DNA from: JABDII01 sp963815325 | Lineage (GTDB): Bacteria; Gemmatimonadota; Gemmatimonadetes; Gemmatimonadales; GWC2-71-9 | Direction: 5' to 3' | DNA length: 64,000 nucleotides | Assembly (NCBI GenBank): GCA_963815325.1 | Contig: CAWFGG010000002.1 | Coordinates: forward strand, 774,077-838,076 | Shown: piece after piece, positions 17,674 through 27,191 of the stretch | How positions within the stretch are numbered: position 1 is the stretch's first letter | How the letters are laid out: every line of letters starts with the position of its first letter | Notes under the pieces: model-generated | Seen by the model: only the letters and a program-made list of their open reading frames with translations | Databases searched by the model: none | Told to the model about the DNA's origin: nothing | Program-made: the position numbers and the translations under genes

Positions 17674-17745
17674 GCACCCAAAGGGGTGCGCGCTGAACCG
17701 GAGATATCTGTCAAAAGAGGGATCTGGCTCGGAGCTGGATCCCTC
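17674..17745 (+). promoter_or_regulatory. Structured 5' leader of the first cold-shock gene (two hairpins)
   Basis: Hairpin 1: GCACCC (17674-17679) pairs with GGGTGC (17684-17689). Hairpin 2: GAGGGATCTGGCT pairs with AGCTGGATCCCTC across a CGG loop (17717-17745), 13 pairs including two G-T wobbles. Both are preserved in the leader of the second gene with sequence changes. Long structured leaders of cspA-type mRNAs act as thermosensors in other bacteria; here the function is inferred. Confidence 0.6.
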
Positions 17746-17882
17746 GTTGCGTTTCAAGTGTTAGGCCGATCGTTTCACAAGTGGATCGGCAGCCGGCCAC
17801 GAGGCCTTAACGTGGCAAACATGTCTCGGTGGTGCGGAATCTCCGAACTCCGACGACAGCTTTTATCAAGAGGAGTACGAGT

Positions 17883-18092
17883 ATGCGTACCACCGGAACC
17901 GTCAAGTGGTTCAACGACGCCAAGGGATTTGGCTTCATCACCCCCGAGAATGGCGAGAAGGACTGCTTCGTGCACCACTCGGCGATTCAGGCAGAGGGCT
18001 TCAAGTCTCTGTCCGAGGGCGACAAGGTCGAGTTCGACGTGACCCAGGGCCAAAAGGGCCCGGCCGCGGAAAACGTCGTCAAGATCAGCTAA
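17883..18092 (+). CDS. Cold-shock domain protein (CspA family), copy 1
   Basis: 69 aa starting MRTTGTVKWFNDAKGFGFIT. The ATG at 17883 follows AAGAGGAG by 7 nt; an upstream in-frame ATG would only add non-conserved leader residues. RNP1 (KGFGFI) and RNP2 (CFVHHSAI, with Cys where Val/Asp-Val is usual) are present, so it should bind single-stranded RNA/DNA as a chaperone. Nearly identical to copy 2 (differences mainly at residues 23, 43, 53, 68). It is monocistronic, with its own promoter, hairpin leader and terminator. Confidence 0.95.
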   Translation: MRTTGTVKWFNDAKGFGFITPENGEKDCFVHHSAIQAEGFKSLSEGDKVEFDVTQGQKGPAAENVVKIS

Positions 18093-18129
18093 CGACTGAT
18101 TGAGCGTCCCCGAACAGGGGAAGCAAGGG

Positions 18130-18160
18130 AAGGCCGTCCCGAAGTCCGGGGCGGCCTTTT
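18130..18160 (+). terminator. Rho-independent terminator of cold-shock copy 1
   Basis: AAGGCCGTCCCG pairs with CGGGGCGGCCTT (one G-T), loop AAGTC, followed by TTTT. It begins 38 nt after the stop codon. Confidence 0.85.
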
Positions 18161-18211
18161 CCGCATCCGGATGTGCCGGTGGCGCCCACCGGCCCGACCG
18201 GGGCCGAGGTA

Positions 18212-18239
18212 TTGCAGAAACCGGCCAGGTTATTAGCTT
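18212..18239 (+). promoter_or_regulatory. Promoter of the second cold-shock gene
   Basis: TTGCAG (18212-18217), 16 nt, TAGCTT (18234-18239). Aligns with the promoter of copy 1, including the shared CCGGCC-type spacer. Predicted leader length about 217 nt. Confidence 0.5.
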
Positions 18240-18252
18240 AGTGCAGCTTACC

Positions 18253-18323
18253 GCGCACCCGGTTTCTGTGCGCCTGAGGCCCGAGATACCGCACGAGGGA
18301 TCTGGCTCAGCGCTGGATCCCTC
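18253..18323 (+). promoter_or_regulatory. Structured 5' leader of the second cold-shock gene
   Basis: Hairpin 1: GCGCAC (18253-18258) pairs with GTGCGC (18268-18273). Hairpin 2 (18295-18323): GAGGGATCTGGC pairs with GCTGGATCCCTC around TCAGC. The stems are kept while loops and stem 1 sequence differ from copy 1, as expected for selected RNA structure. The last 50 nt before the ATG are also shared between copies. Confidence 0.6.
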
Positions 18324-18461
18324 GTCGCGTATGGATGTTCCGCCGACCGCGCACTAACGCCGGCCGGCAGCCTGCCGCGGGGCGTGTCCGCGGTAATGTC
18401 GACGGATGGTACGGAAACCCCGGACTCCGAAGACACAGATTCCACCAAGAGGAGTACGGCA

Positions 18462-18671
18462 ATGCGTACCACCGGAACCGTCAAGTGGTTCAACGATGCC
18501 AAGGGCTTCGGCTTCATCACCCCCGAGAATGGAGGCAAGGACTGCTTCGTGCATCACTCGGCGATTCAGGCCGAAGGCTTCAAGTCGCTGGCCGAAGGCG
18601 ATAAGGTCGAATTCGACGTCGTCCAAGGGCAGAAGGGCCCGGCGGCGGAGAACGTGGTCAAGGTCAGCTAA
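18462..18671 (+). CDS. Cold-shock domain protein (CspA family), copy 2
   Basis: 69 aa, MRTTGTVKWFNDAKGFGFIT, with the same RNP1 and Cys-containing RNP2 as copy 1. ATG at 18462 with AGAGGAG 7 nt upstream. Tandem duplication of the whole transcription unit (promoter, leader, gene, terminator) is apparent, with the coding part more conserved than the middle of the leader. Likely cold- or growth-phase-regulated RNA chaperone. Confidence 0.95.
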   Translation: MRTTGTVKWFNDAKGFGFITPENGGKDCFVHHSAIQAEGFKSLAEGDKVEFDVVQGQKGPAAENVVKVS

Positions 18672-18713
18672 CCGCCGACCGCGATCCCCTCTCACGAGGG
18701 GAAACACACTGGG

Positions 18714-18742
18714 AGCCGTCCTGCGATTCGCAGGGCGGCTTT
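18714..18742 (+). terminator. Rho-independent terminator of cold-shock copy 2
   Basis: AGCCGTCCTGCG (18714-18725), loop ATT, CGCAGGGCGGCT (18729-18740), then TT. Stem of 12 pairs with one G-T. It begins 42 nt after the stop. Confidence 0.82.
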
Positions 18743-18893
18743 CGTGTGCCGAGGCTAGACCTCGGAAAGCTCACGGCTCCGAGCGCGGCTGCTTCGGTGA
18801 CGCCAGCCTTGCGGAGGGCCGCGCCATGGGGTATATCGGAATCTGGCCCGCACAGACGGCGCGGGCGCCGCTCCTTCTTACCACGGAGGCTGG

Positions 18894-19094
18894 ATGGGCA
18901 AGGGACACGAAGACCTGCACACGCTGCACGAGGCGCTGGCCGCATTCGAGGAGGCGATTCGGCAGCGCGAGCGCCGTAACCCCCTCACGAGCAAGGTGTC
19001 CACAAAGCAAGTTGCCGACGAGGCTCGCCAGCATGTCGTGGAGGTCGTCGTCGAGATGGTCACGGCCGCGCGGATGGGTCGCGAAACCTCCTAA
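18894..19094 (+). CDS. Small hypothetical helical protein
   Basis: 66 aa starting MGKGHEDLHTLHEALAAFEE. The ATG is preceded by GGAGGCTGG, a strong ribosome site. Highly charged and predicted fully helical; no cysteine, no signal peptide. No family recognised. It sits between the cold-shock genes and the convergent dehydrogenase gene; codon use matches its neighbours. Confidence 0.6.
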   Translation: MGKGHEDLHTLHEALAAFEEAIRQRERRNPLTSKVSTKQVADEARQHVVEVVVEMVTAARMGRETS

Positions 19095-19171
19095 GCAACC
19101 TCGCCCTTGACCATGTGGCGCATAACAAGGCCCCGGGCGCCGATCGGCGCTCCCATCGTTGCTACCCGCAG

Positions 19172-20749
19172 CTACCCGCCGAACTTGATGCCCTGTGCCA
19201 AGGGGAGTTCGGTGCTCCAATTGACGGTATTGGTCTGGCGGCGCATGTAGGCCTTCCAGGAATCGGAACCCGATTCACGCCCCCCACCGGTTTCTTTCTC
19301 ACCGCCGAAGGCACCGCCGATCTCGGCGCCGCTGGTGCCGATGTTCACGTTGGCGATCCCGCAATCGCTGCCACGGTGCGACAAGAAGTACTCCGCCTCG
19401 CGCATGTGCTCCGTGAAGATCGCGGACGACAGCCCCTGCGGCACCCCGTTGTGCAGTGCCACAGCCTCCTCGATCTCCGCCACCGACTCGGCCGGCGACG
19501 CCGACGCGCTGCCGTAGCCGATGATGTAGAGGATGGGCGCGAAGGTCTCCTCCTGCACGATGGCAAACTCGTTCTTGGCCGCGGCGATGCACGGCCTCAC
19601 GTAATGTCCGCCCGGATAGTCCGGCCCGTCGAGCGGCTCGCCGCCGAAAAGAATGTCCCCGCCCTCCTCCTGGACCCGGCGGACCGCGTTCTGCAGATCC
19701 TTCACGGCCTGCCGGGTCACCAGCGGTCCCATCAAGGTCTCGCGGTTCCGTGGGTCGCCGATCCGGACACCCTCGTACGCCCGGCATAGGCGGCGGACGA
19801 ATTCCTTCCGGATCGACTCGTGCACGATGATCCGGCGCGTGCTAGTGCAGCGCTGGCCCGCCGTGCCCACCGCGCCGAACAAGACCGCCGGGAGTGCTAA
19901 GTCCAAGTTGGCATGCGGCGTCACGATGATCGCGTTGTTGCCGCCCAGCTCGAGGATGGCACGACCGAGCCGCTTCCCGACCACCTCGGCGACGCGGTAG
20001 CCGACCTGGCAGCTTCCGGTGGCCGACACGAGCGGTACCCGCCGGTCGTGCAACATCCGGTCGCCCACGGTCGATCCCTTGCCGATGGTGAGCGAGAAGA
20101 TGGCCGGGTCGACATCGTTCGCGCGGCACACCTGTTCCGCCAGCCTGGTGCACGCGATCGCGGTGAGCGGCGTCTTGCTGGCCGGCTTCCACAGGACACT
20201 GTCGCCGCACACCGACGCGATGGCCGTGTTCCAGCTCCAGACGGCGACCGGGAAGTTGAACGCGCTGATCACACCCACCACCCCCAGCGGGTGCCACTGC
20301 TCGAACATGCGATGGTCCGGCCGCTCCGACTGCATGGTGAGCCCGTAGAGCTGGCGGGAGAGGCCGGTCGCGAAGTCGCAGATGTCGATCATTTCCTGCA
20401 CTTCGCCCTCACCCTCGGCCAGGATCTTCCCCATTTCGAGCGTGACGAGCTGACCCAGCTCGTGCTTCACCTCCCGGAGCCGGTCGCCGAGCTGCCGGAT
20501 GATCTCGCCGCGGCGAGGGGCCGGCACGCGGCGCCAGGAAAGAAAAGCCTCGTGGGCGCGCCCCGCGATCCGGTCGTACTCTTCTTCAGTGACCTGTTGC
20601 ACGGTCGCGATCCGCGAACCGTCGATGGGGGTGATGACCTCGAGTTCGGGACCAGATCCGATCCACTCACCGTCGAAGCCGCCCGCGTTGGTCTCCGAAA
20701 TTCCCAGGGTCGCCAGAAAATCGCTCAGGACTGGGGCCGTCGTTGCCAT
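19172..20749 (-). CDS. Aldehyde dehydrogenase, ALDH7/antiquitin type (L-aminoadipate-semialdehyde dehydrogenase-like)
   Basis: 525 aa from ATG 20749; a GTG 12 nt upstream is possible. The fold is clear: AFNFPVAVWSWNTAIA (substrate/NAD), ELGGNNAIIV (general-base Glu) and the catalytic Cys in GTAGQRCTSTRR. The C-terminal part (GTSGAEIGGAFGGEKETGGG and ESGSDSWKAYMRRQTNTVNW) is what I recognise as antiquitin-like. Family members oxidise L-aminoadipate semialdehyde / piperideine-6-carboxylate in lysine catabolism or betaine aldehyde. No lysine pathway partner lies next to it, so specificity is tentative. Transcribed alone, divergent from the M1 peptidase. Confidence 0.9.
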   Translation of the reverse strand: MATTAPVLSDFLATLGISETNAGGFDGEWIGSGPELEVITPIDGSRIATVQQVTEEEYDRIAGRAHEAFLSWRRVPAPRRGEIIRQLGDRLREVKHELGQLVTLEMGKILAEGEGEVQEMIDICDFATGLSRQLYGLTMQSERPDHRMFEQWHPLGVVGVISAFNFPVAVWSWNTAIASVCGDSVLWKPASKTPLTAIACTRLAEQVCRANDVDPAIFSLTIGKGSTVGDRMLHDRRVPLVSATGSCQVGYRVAEVVGKRLGRAILELGGNNAIIVTPHANLDLALPAVLFGAVGTAGQRCTSTRRIIVHESIRKEFVRRLCRAYEGVRIGDPRNRETLMGPLVTRQAVKDLQNAVRRVQEEGGDILFGGEPLDGPDYPGGHYVRPCIAAAKNEFAIVQEETFAPILYIIGYGSASASPAESVAEIEEAVALHNGVPQGLSSAIFTEHMREAEYFLSHRGSDCGIANVNIGTSGAEIGGAFGGEKETGGGRESGSDSWKAYMRRQTNTVNWSTELPLAQGIKFGG

Positions 20750-20986
20750 GGTTCTATCCACCGTATGTCTCGTCTGGAAAGAAAATCGCTGTGTGGAGTT
20801 CAGTATTGACGTCGGATTCTAGCATGGTCCGGCGGGCGGGGCCACTCCGCACTCAATGGGCGCCGAATCGCGAACAACCCATGGAATCTGGAGTTTCAAG
20901 ACCCGTGCCGTCGTGGGTAGTACTCGCCATCCTGGCGGCGTCGAGCCGGCTACCGTAGTTTGCCGCAGACTCCGGAGGCAATCACC

Positions 20987-22921
20987 ATGCACATGCTTGC
21001 TCGTACACGATGTTTCCGATACCCGATCCTCACGGCCTTGTGGCTGGGACTCTTGACGTGGCCCATGACCGGTGCCGCGGCACAGGGCGCCACCCGATGG
21101 TCGGGCCCATCCCCGTTCCGGCCCCTCGACCTCCCGGCCGCGACAACCATCCGTACCGGCGCGGGACGCCCCGGCCCGGACTACTGGCAGCAACAGGTCG
21201 ACTACGATCTCCGGGCGGCGGTCGACACCGCCACCCGGCTCCTCACGGGCTCGGGTGTCATGACGTACCGGAACAACTCCCCCGAGAGCCTGCCATTCCT
21301 CTGGCTCAAGCTCGACGCCAACCGCTGCGGCGACGAGAGCGAGGCCGCGGTGCTCAACGTGCCGCCGCTCCTCTTCGGCGATGCGGTGTTCGACTTTTCG
21401 TGCCGCGGCGGCAGCGGCATGACGCTCGAGCGGGTGACCTCCTCGCGGCGTGCCCTGCCCTACCAGGTGTCCGGGACGGTAGCCCGCGTGGAGCTGCCCC
21501 ATCCGCTCCAGCCCGGCGGAACGATCGATATCGAGCTCGCCTGGCGGTGGACCCTGCCGGACTACGGCTACGGCCGCATGGGGCGCGACGGCTCACTTTA
21601 TCAGATCGCGCAGTGGTATCCCCGGGCTGCGGTCTACGACGATGTGAGCGGCTGGAACATCGCCCCGTTCCTGGGCGCGGGAGAGTTCTACCAGGAATAC
21701 GGCGATTTCAAGGCGGCGCTGAGCGTGCCGGCCGGCTACGTCGTAACAGCCACGGGCACGATCGACAACCCGGAGACGGTTCTCACCGCGGCCCAGCGCG
21801 CGCGGCTCGGCCGAGCGCGGGCGTCGGAAACCGCTGTAGCGATCGTGACCCGGGACGAGGCGCTCCGGGCCCGGCGGACAGCCGTCACGGGGACCAAGAC
21901 ATGGCACTTCTCAGCCCGGAACGTGCGCGACTTCGCCTTCGCGATGGCACCCGATTTCCGGTGGGACGCGAGCAGTTGGGACGGCACCCTGATCCAGACG
22001 TTTTACCGGCCCGAGGCGACACTCTGGGAAGAAGCCAACCGGATGTCGTGGGTGTCCATCAAGCACTTCTCGGAGCGGCTGGCCCGCTATCCCTACCCGC
22101 ACGCGACGACGGTCGAAGGCCCGAACGAAGGCATGGAATACCCCATGCTGACGTTCGTGCCCCGCGGTGCCTCGCGCGAAGAGCTCTACTGGGTGCTGAC
22201 CCACGAGTTCGGCCACGAGTGGTACCCGATGTTGGTCAACTCCAACGAGAGGCTCCATCCGTGGATGGATGAGGGGTTCAATACCTTTATCGACATCGGA
22301 TCGGTCGAGGAGTACTTCGCGGGGCAGGCCTATGCCGACACCATCAGCCTGCAACCCCTGCACCTCTTTCCGCTCCATGCGATCGAAGGACAGGAGCAGC
22401 CCATGGCGCTGCCGCCTGACGAGCAGCACGATCTCTACTGGGCGGCCTATTTCAAGCCCGCGCTCATGCTGCATCTGCTGCGAACGGAGGTCCTCGGCGC
22501 CGAGCGATTCGACCGAGCGTTTTCGGAGTACACCAAGGCGTGGAGCTTCAAGCACCCCACGCCGGCGGATTTCTTCCGCTTCATGGAGAATGCCTCGGGT
22601 AAGCAGCTCGACTGGTTCTGGCGGGAGTGGATCTATTCGACCGCGCGGCTCGACCAGGCCATCGATCGCGTGACCGCGGAGCCGACGGCGGCGACGACGG
22701 TGTATCTACACAGCCGTGGCGACATGCTGATGCCCGCCGAACTGGCGCTGACCTTCACCGACGGCACGACGGAGACCGTGCGCCTGCCGGTCGAGATGTG
22801 GAAGCTCGGTCCGGAATTCGCCTATCGGGTCCGCGGCAACCGGCAACTGGCCCGCGCCGAACTGGACCCGCGGGGTGTGTATCCGGACGTGGAGCGCGGC
22901 AACAACGTGTGGCAACGGTAG
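20987..22921 (+). CDS. M1 family metallopeptidase, secreted
   Basis: 644 aa from ATG 20987, preceded by GGAGG; an upstream in-frame start at 20960 is less likely. The signal peptide runs to GAAAQG. The zinc site is HEFGH, then 18 residues, then E (in WMDEGFNT), exactly as in M1 aminopeptidases, and GMEYPMLTF stands for the GAMEN exopeptidase motif in diverged form. The protein would hydrolyse peptides in the periplasm or outside. The diverged GAMEN motif leaves open endopeptidase or non-classical activity. It is followed 40 nt later by the GcvT-like gene. Confidence 0.92.
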   Translation: MHMLARTRCFRYPILTALWLGLLTWPMTGAAAQGATRWSGPSPFRPLDLPAATTIRTGAGRPGPDYWQQQVDYDLRAAVDTATRLLTGSGVMTYRNNSPESLPFLWLKLDANRCGDESEAAVLNVPPLLFGDAVFDFSCRGGSGMTLERVTSSRRALPYQVSGTVARVELPHPLQPGGTIDIELAWRWTLPDYGYGRMGRDGSLYQIAQWYPRAAVYDDVSGWNIAPFLGAGEFYQEYGDFKAALSVPAGYVVTATGTIDNPETVLTAAQRARLGRARASETAVAIVTRDEALRARRTAVTGTKTWHFSARNVRDFAFAMAPDFRWDASSWDGTLIQTFYRPEATLWEEANRMSWVSIKHFSERLARYPYPHATTVEGPNEGMEYPMLTFVPRGASREELYWVLTHEFGHEWYPMLVNSNERLHPWMDEGFNTFIDIGSVEEYFAGQAYADTISLQPLHLFPLHAIEGQEQPMALPPDEQHDLYWAAYFKPALMLHLLRTEVLGAERFDRAFSEYTKAWSFKHPTPADFFRFMENASGKQLDWFWREWIYSTARLDQAIDRVTAEPTAATTVYLHSRGDMLMPAELALTFTDGTTETVRLPVEMWKLGPEFAYRVRGNRQLARAELDPRGVYPDVERGNNVWQR

Positions 22922-22961
22922 CGGCGGCATCGAGCAAACAACCAGACATAGGAGAGGCGTG

Positions 22962-24121
22962 ATGGCGCAGATCGGCAACGAGACGTTCGACATGGCCGCC
23001 GTGCAACGCGGGGCCCGCCTTCGGCGCTCGCCGTTTTTCGAGGCGACGCTGGCGGCGGGATGCCGGGGCTACACGGTCTACAACCACATGTTCCTCCCGA
23101 TCGCCTATGCCGACCTGGAAGAGGAATACTGGCGGCTGCTCAACGACGTGACCGTGTGGGACGTGTCGGTCGAGCGCCAGGTCGAGATTACCGGGCCGGA
23201 CGCCTTTCGGCTGACCAACCTGCTGACCCCGCGCGATTTGACCAAGTGCCGGGTCGGTCAAGGCAAATACGTCGTAATCACGGCGGAGAACGGCGGGATC
23301 ATCAACGACCCGGTGCTGCTCCGCCTGGGCGAGAACCATTTCTGGCTGGCCCTGGCCGACAGCGACGTGCTGCTCTGGGCCCGCGGCGTGGCCTACGACT
23401 CGGGAATGGATGTCGAGATCACCGAACCGGATGTTTCACCGCTCCAGATTCAAGGACCCAAGTCGAAGCCGGTGGTGCAGGCGCTGTTCGGCGACCGGGT
23501 GCTCGAGCTGCCGTACTACTACTTCATCGAGACCGAGGTGGACGGGATCCCGGTGGTGGTGACCCGGACGGGATGGAGCGGAGAGGTCGGCTATGAGATC
23601 TACCTGCGCGACGGAAGCCGCGGAACGGAACTGTGGGACCGGGTCATGGCGGCCGGAGAGCCGTACAACATCGCTCCGACCGGACCGTCGGACATCCGGC
23701 GGATCGAGGCCGGCATCCTGAACCACGGCGTCGATATCACGCTGGACGATACGCCCTACCACGTGGGACTCGAGTGGCTGGTGGACATGGATCAGCAAGC
23801 CGACTTCGTTGGGAAGGACGCGCTCCGTCGATTGGCAGCCAAAGGCGTGAGCCGGAAACTGGCCGGAGTCGAGATTGCCGGCGACCCGCTGGACCTCAAC
23901 ATGACCCGCTGGCCGGTCCATGCCCGAGGCACCCAGGTAGGTTCGGTCACGTCGGCGGTCTACTCGCCCCGCCTGGAGCGGAACATCGGCTACGTCATGG
24001 TGCCGACCAAGTACACAGAACTCGGCACCGGCTCACCGTCCACACCCCGGCGGGCGAACGGGAGGCCACGGTGGTCGTCAAGCCGTTCGTCGATCCGAAG
24101 AAGGACGTGCCCAAGTCCTAA
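22962..24121 (+). CDS. GcvT/DmdA-like aminomethyltransferase-family protein, frame broken near 24030
   Basis: About 386 aa when repaired. ATG 22962 follows GGAGAGGCGTG. The N-terminal half (YTVYNHMFLPIAYADLEEEY, VWDVSVERQVEITGPDAFRL, LTPRDLTKCRVGQGKYVVIT, LNDP-like INDPVLLRLGENHFWLALAD) closely follows folate-dependent GcvT/DMSP-demethylase (DmdA) proteins. At 24029-24030 the frame must slip by one base: the natural end (RLTVHTPAGEREATVVVKPF, stop at 24121) lies one frame over, consistent with one missing C. True DmdA demethylates dimethylsulfoniopropionate; distinguishing that from related methyltransferases needs active-site comparison. No glycine-cleavage partners are nearby. Confidence 0.8.
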
Positions 24122-24162
24122 GCGGTTCGATCATGATGTATCTGCCCGTATCGGTGGCGTGG

Positions 24163-26230
24163 TTACTTCCACGCCACCGCACCCACCTCCACGAGGTCTT
24201 CCGCGTAGCGCCCGACGAGTAACGTGGGCACGGGGCCGTATTCCGCGCTCAGCGCGTTCCGGATGTCGGTCACGGTTCGTGTCCCGTCGATGAAGTTGAC
24301 CAGCTCGAAGCGCTGGTCGCCGCTCAGGGTGAACTCGGGCGAGGCGTACCAGGCCGCGCGGTCCGGATCCAATCCGCTTTCGGGAAGGTCGAAGTCCAAC
24401 GGCCCACGGGTCAGCCGGACCGGTACCCGTGAGTCGGTGGCGGTCGTCGGTGCGACCGGTGGGCAGACCCGCGGCCCGCGCCTCATCGCCAAGGGCCTTC
24501 CGGAAGGCGGCGGCCACCTGATCGAGCCGATTCCCCGCGGCGCGGACCGCGCGCCGGGCGTCCTCGCCTTCGTTGAAGAGCAAGACCGACGCGATCGCCG
24601 CCTGGTCCCACGCCGTCGCGTGGGTCAGCGCGTTCTGGCCCTCGAACCAGGCCGATGCGCGCTCGTCGCCCGACGCCGCCAGCATCGCCGACCGGACCGC
24701 GCGCGCCGCGGCTCCCAGCCGCGCCATGCCGTTCTGCCCGACCAGGTAGGCCACGTCGGCGGCTTCTTGGCCACTCAGGTCGGACAGATAGATGGCCGTT
24801 GCCGCGGCGATGATCTCACTCCGCTCGAGCTCCACCGGATCCACCTTGTCCGGCGTGTCCTCCGAGGTGTGGTGGGTGTAGTCGGGCCCGTGGCCCAGCA
24901 TGATACCGGGCACCTTCCGGTCGATGAACATCATGTGGTCGCTGCCGCCGGAATACGGAGTGACCCGATAGTTCATGGCGGACAGGCTGCCACGCGGGGT
25001 CCGCACATCCATCCGCGAGACCATCTCCGCCATGTTCGCCACCACGTCGCTGAGCGCCGACGGAATCGATGCCGGTGTCCGGGTCAATCCCATTTGGGAG
25101 TGAATGAGCTCGAGGTTCTCGCCCACCATGTCGAGGTTCAGGTTGGCCAGCACCCGGCCGCCGAGTGCGGGGCCTCGGAGTTCGGGGTGGCGATCGATGT
25201 AGGCCATAGTGCCGTACCACTCGGGCACCCAGAGGAACCGGAGGGTGCGCTTGGGCCGCGGCAGCCGGCCGGACTCGATCAACTGATGCAGTGTCGCGGC
25301 GATGTCGACCAGCGCGGCCGAGCCCGACGCGTTGTCGTTGGCCGACTCCTTGGGATGATCGAGGTGGGCGCTGAACACGATCTCCTCGTCGGGACGTTCG
25401 GACCCCCGGATGACGGCCACCGGCACGTCCATGAAGTAGGGCTCGAGCCCGATGCCGCTCACCCGTCCGTGGAGCACCACCTTGGTACCGCGTTCGAGCA
25501 GGGACCGAAGCCCGCTGCCCTGCCGGTTGGTCAGGTTGAACCCGAAGGTGACCCGCTCCAGCTCCTCGGTCAGCGGCCACATGCCAGTGTACGCCAGCAT
25601 GTCCGGATATTCTCGGGCCCGGTCGTCGTCGAGGTAGCACACGACGGCTGCTGCGCCGTATTTGAGCACTGCGAGCCGGTGGACCGACCCGCCGTAGCCG
25701 GTCGCCAGGACGAACTTGCCGGCGATGTCCTTTCCTTCGTAGTCCGCGTCGCTGGTCCCACTTCCCACCCAGACCAACTCGGCCGTGACGTCGCCGGGAT
25801 TGGAGTAGGTGATGACGCTCATCGCGATCTCGGGATACCCGACGATTCGCTCCTCCCGGGGCTCGACCATGCGAAGCTCGCCGGAGGTGATGTCCCAGCC
25901 CGAGGGCGACTGCCAAGTCTGGTAACTCACCCGGCCGTCGGAGGGAAACGACTCGGTGAAGGCGTCGGACTCGGCGAACCCCGCTGCCCGAAGCGCGGCC
26001 TCGACGTACCTGGCTGCGTGGCGGTAGCCCCGCGATCCCTGGATCCGGTGGTGGCGGCTGATTTCGATCACGTGGTCCTTGGCGCGCTCGCCCGAGAGGG
26101 CCTCGTGCAGCAGATCGCGGCGATTGGAATCGAGCAACGGGGCAAAATCTTGGGCCGGGAGTGGCGGCGGGAAGGCGGTCAGTAGGAAGGCGGTCAGGAC
26201 GGTGGCCAGGACGGCGAGCGACGTTCTCAT
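24163..26230 (-). CDS. M28 family metallopeptidase, secreted, frame broken near 24460
   Basis: Signal peptide MRTSLAVLATVLTAFLLTAF from ATG 26230 with GGGAG upstream. A PA-like inserted domain (residues 120-290) precedes the M28 core: FSAHLDHPKESANDNASGSA (zinc His-x-Asp and bridging Asp), VLANLNLDMVGEN, and HTSEDTPDKVDPVEL with the last His ligand. It is therefore a zinc aminopeptidase-like exported enzyme. The last 100 residues are continued in another frame (LDFDLPESGLDPDRAAWYAS ... LVEVGAVAWK, stop at 24163). The slip falls within about 24452-24470, consistent with one indel. Divergent from the SDR gene. Confidence 0.87.
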
Positions 26231-26420
26231 GACGGCTAAACTCCCTCGGTGGAACGGCCTCTTGGGCTCACTCTCGATCGTCAACAACGATAGTCCGACG
26301 GGATCTCGCAACACGATATCACCCCCTGAGCATACCGCTCGACCACTGAACCCGCCATCTTCGTATCGTTCGCGGCGAACACCAAGCGCCGCCATCCGTG
26401 ACCAACAACACCGAGCCATC

Positions 26421-27188
26421 ATGAACGATTTCAATGGAAAGCGCGCCCTGGTGACCGGGGCCACCAGCGGCATCGGCCGGGCCACGGCCAGGCTCCTGCT
26501 GGAGCGCGGAGCCACCGTCGTCGGCACCGCGAGGCGGGAGGAGGCGCTCGATCAGGCCGTGAGCGACCTCGGTGCAGGACAGCGATGGATCCCGATCGCG
26601 GGAGACCTGACCACGGCCGATTTCCGGACCTCGCTCATCGCGGCGGCACGGCAACAGGCCGGCGGCCTCGACCTCCTGGTCAACGCCGCGGGCATCCTGA
26701 CCACGGGGACTTGGGAGACGACCAGCCTGGACGACTGGGACCGGATGCTCGACATCAATCTCCGGAGCGTGTTCGACCTCACCCGGCTCGCGATTCCTCT
26801 ATTGAAGGAAGGCCGGGGCGCAATCGTCAATGTCAGCAGTGTGACCGGAACACGAGCGTTCCCGGGTGTGCTGGCCTACTGCGTGAGCAAGGCGGGGGTC
26901 GATCAGCTGACCCGTTGCCTGGCGCTCGAGCTGGCGGCCGACGGGGTGCGGGTGAACGCGGTCAATCCGGGGGTGGTGCGCACCGAACTCCACCGCGCCG
27001 GCGGGATGGACCAAGCGGCCTACGCGGCCTTTCTGGAGCGGAGCAAAACGACCCACCCGTTGGGGCGGGTGGGCCAGCCGGAGGAGGTCGCGGAGCTGAT
27101 CGCGTTCCTCGGATCGTCGCGTGCCGGCTGGATCACCGGGGAGACCATCGCCATCGACGGCGGCCGGGCCCAGACCTGTAACCGCTGA
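26421..27188 (+). CDS. Short-chain dehydrogenase/reductase (SDR)
   Basis: 255 aa from ATG 26421. Classical SDR features: TGATSGIGRA (nucleotide-binding Gly motif, residues 12-21), NAAG, and the Ser...Tyr-x3-Lys catalytic set (NVSSVTG ... YCVSK). VNAVNPGVVRTELHR and the C-terminal GETIAIDGGRA are also standard. It should reduce or oxidise a small alcohol/ketone with NAD(P); the R in TARRE after beta-2 hints at NADP. Its stop is 3 nt from the stop of the convergent HPRT gene. Substrate unknown. Confidence 0.9.
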   Translation: MNDFNGKRALVTGATSGIGRATARLLLERGATVVGTARREEALDQAVSDLGAGQRWIPIAGDLTTADFRTSLIAAARQQAGGLDLLVNAAGILTTGTWETTSLDDWDRMLDINLRSVFDLTRLAIPLLKEGRGAIVNVSSVTGTRAFPGVLAYCVSKAGVDQLTRCLALELAADGVRVNAVNPGVVRTELHRAGGMDQAAYAAFLERSKTTHPLGRVGQPEEVAELIAFLGSSRAGWITGETIAIDGGRAQTCNR

Positions 27189-27191
27189 GGG

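Noticed and set aside
18771..19220. 149-aa minus-strand open frame over the small helical protein
   Set aside because: Shadow; the plus-strand 66-aa frame has a strong ribosome site and a more protein-like composition.
24224..26185. 653-aa plus-strand open frame opposite the M28 peptidase
   Set aside because: Shadow of the peptidase gene; lacks a ribosome site and domain content.
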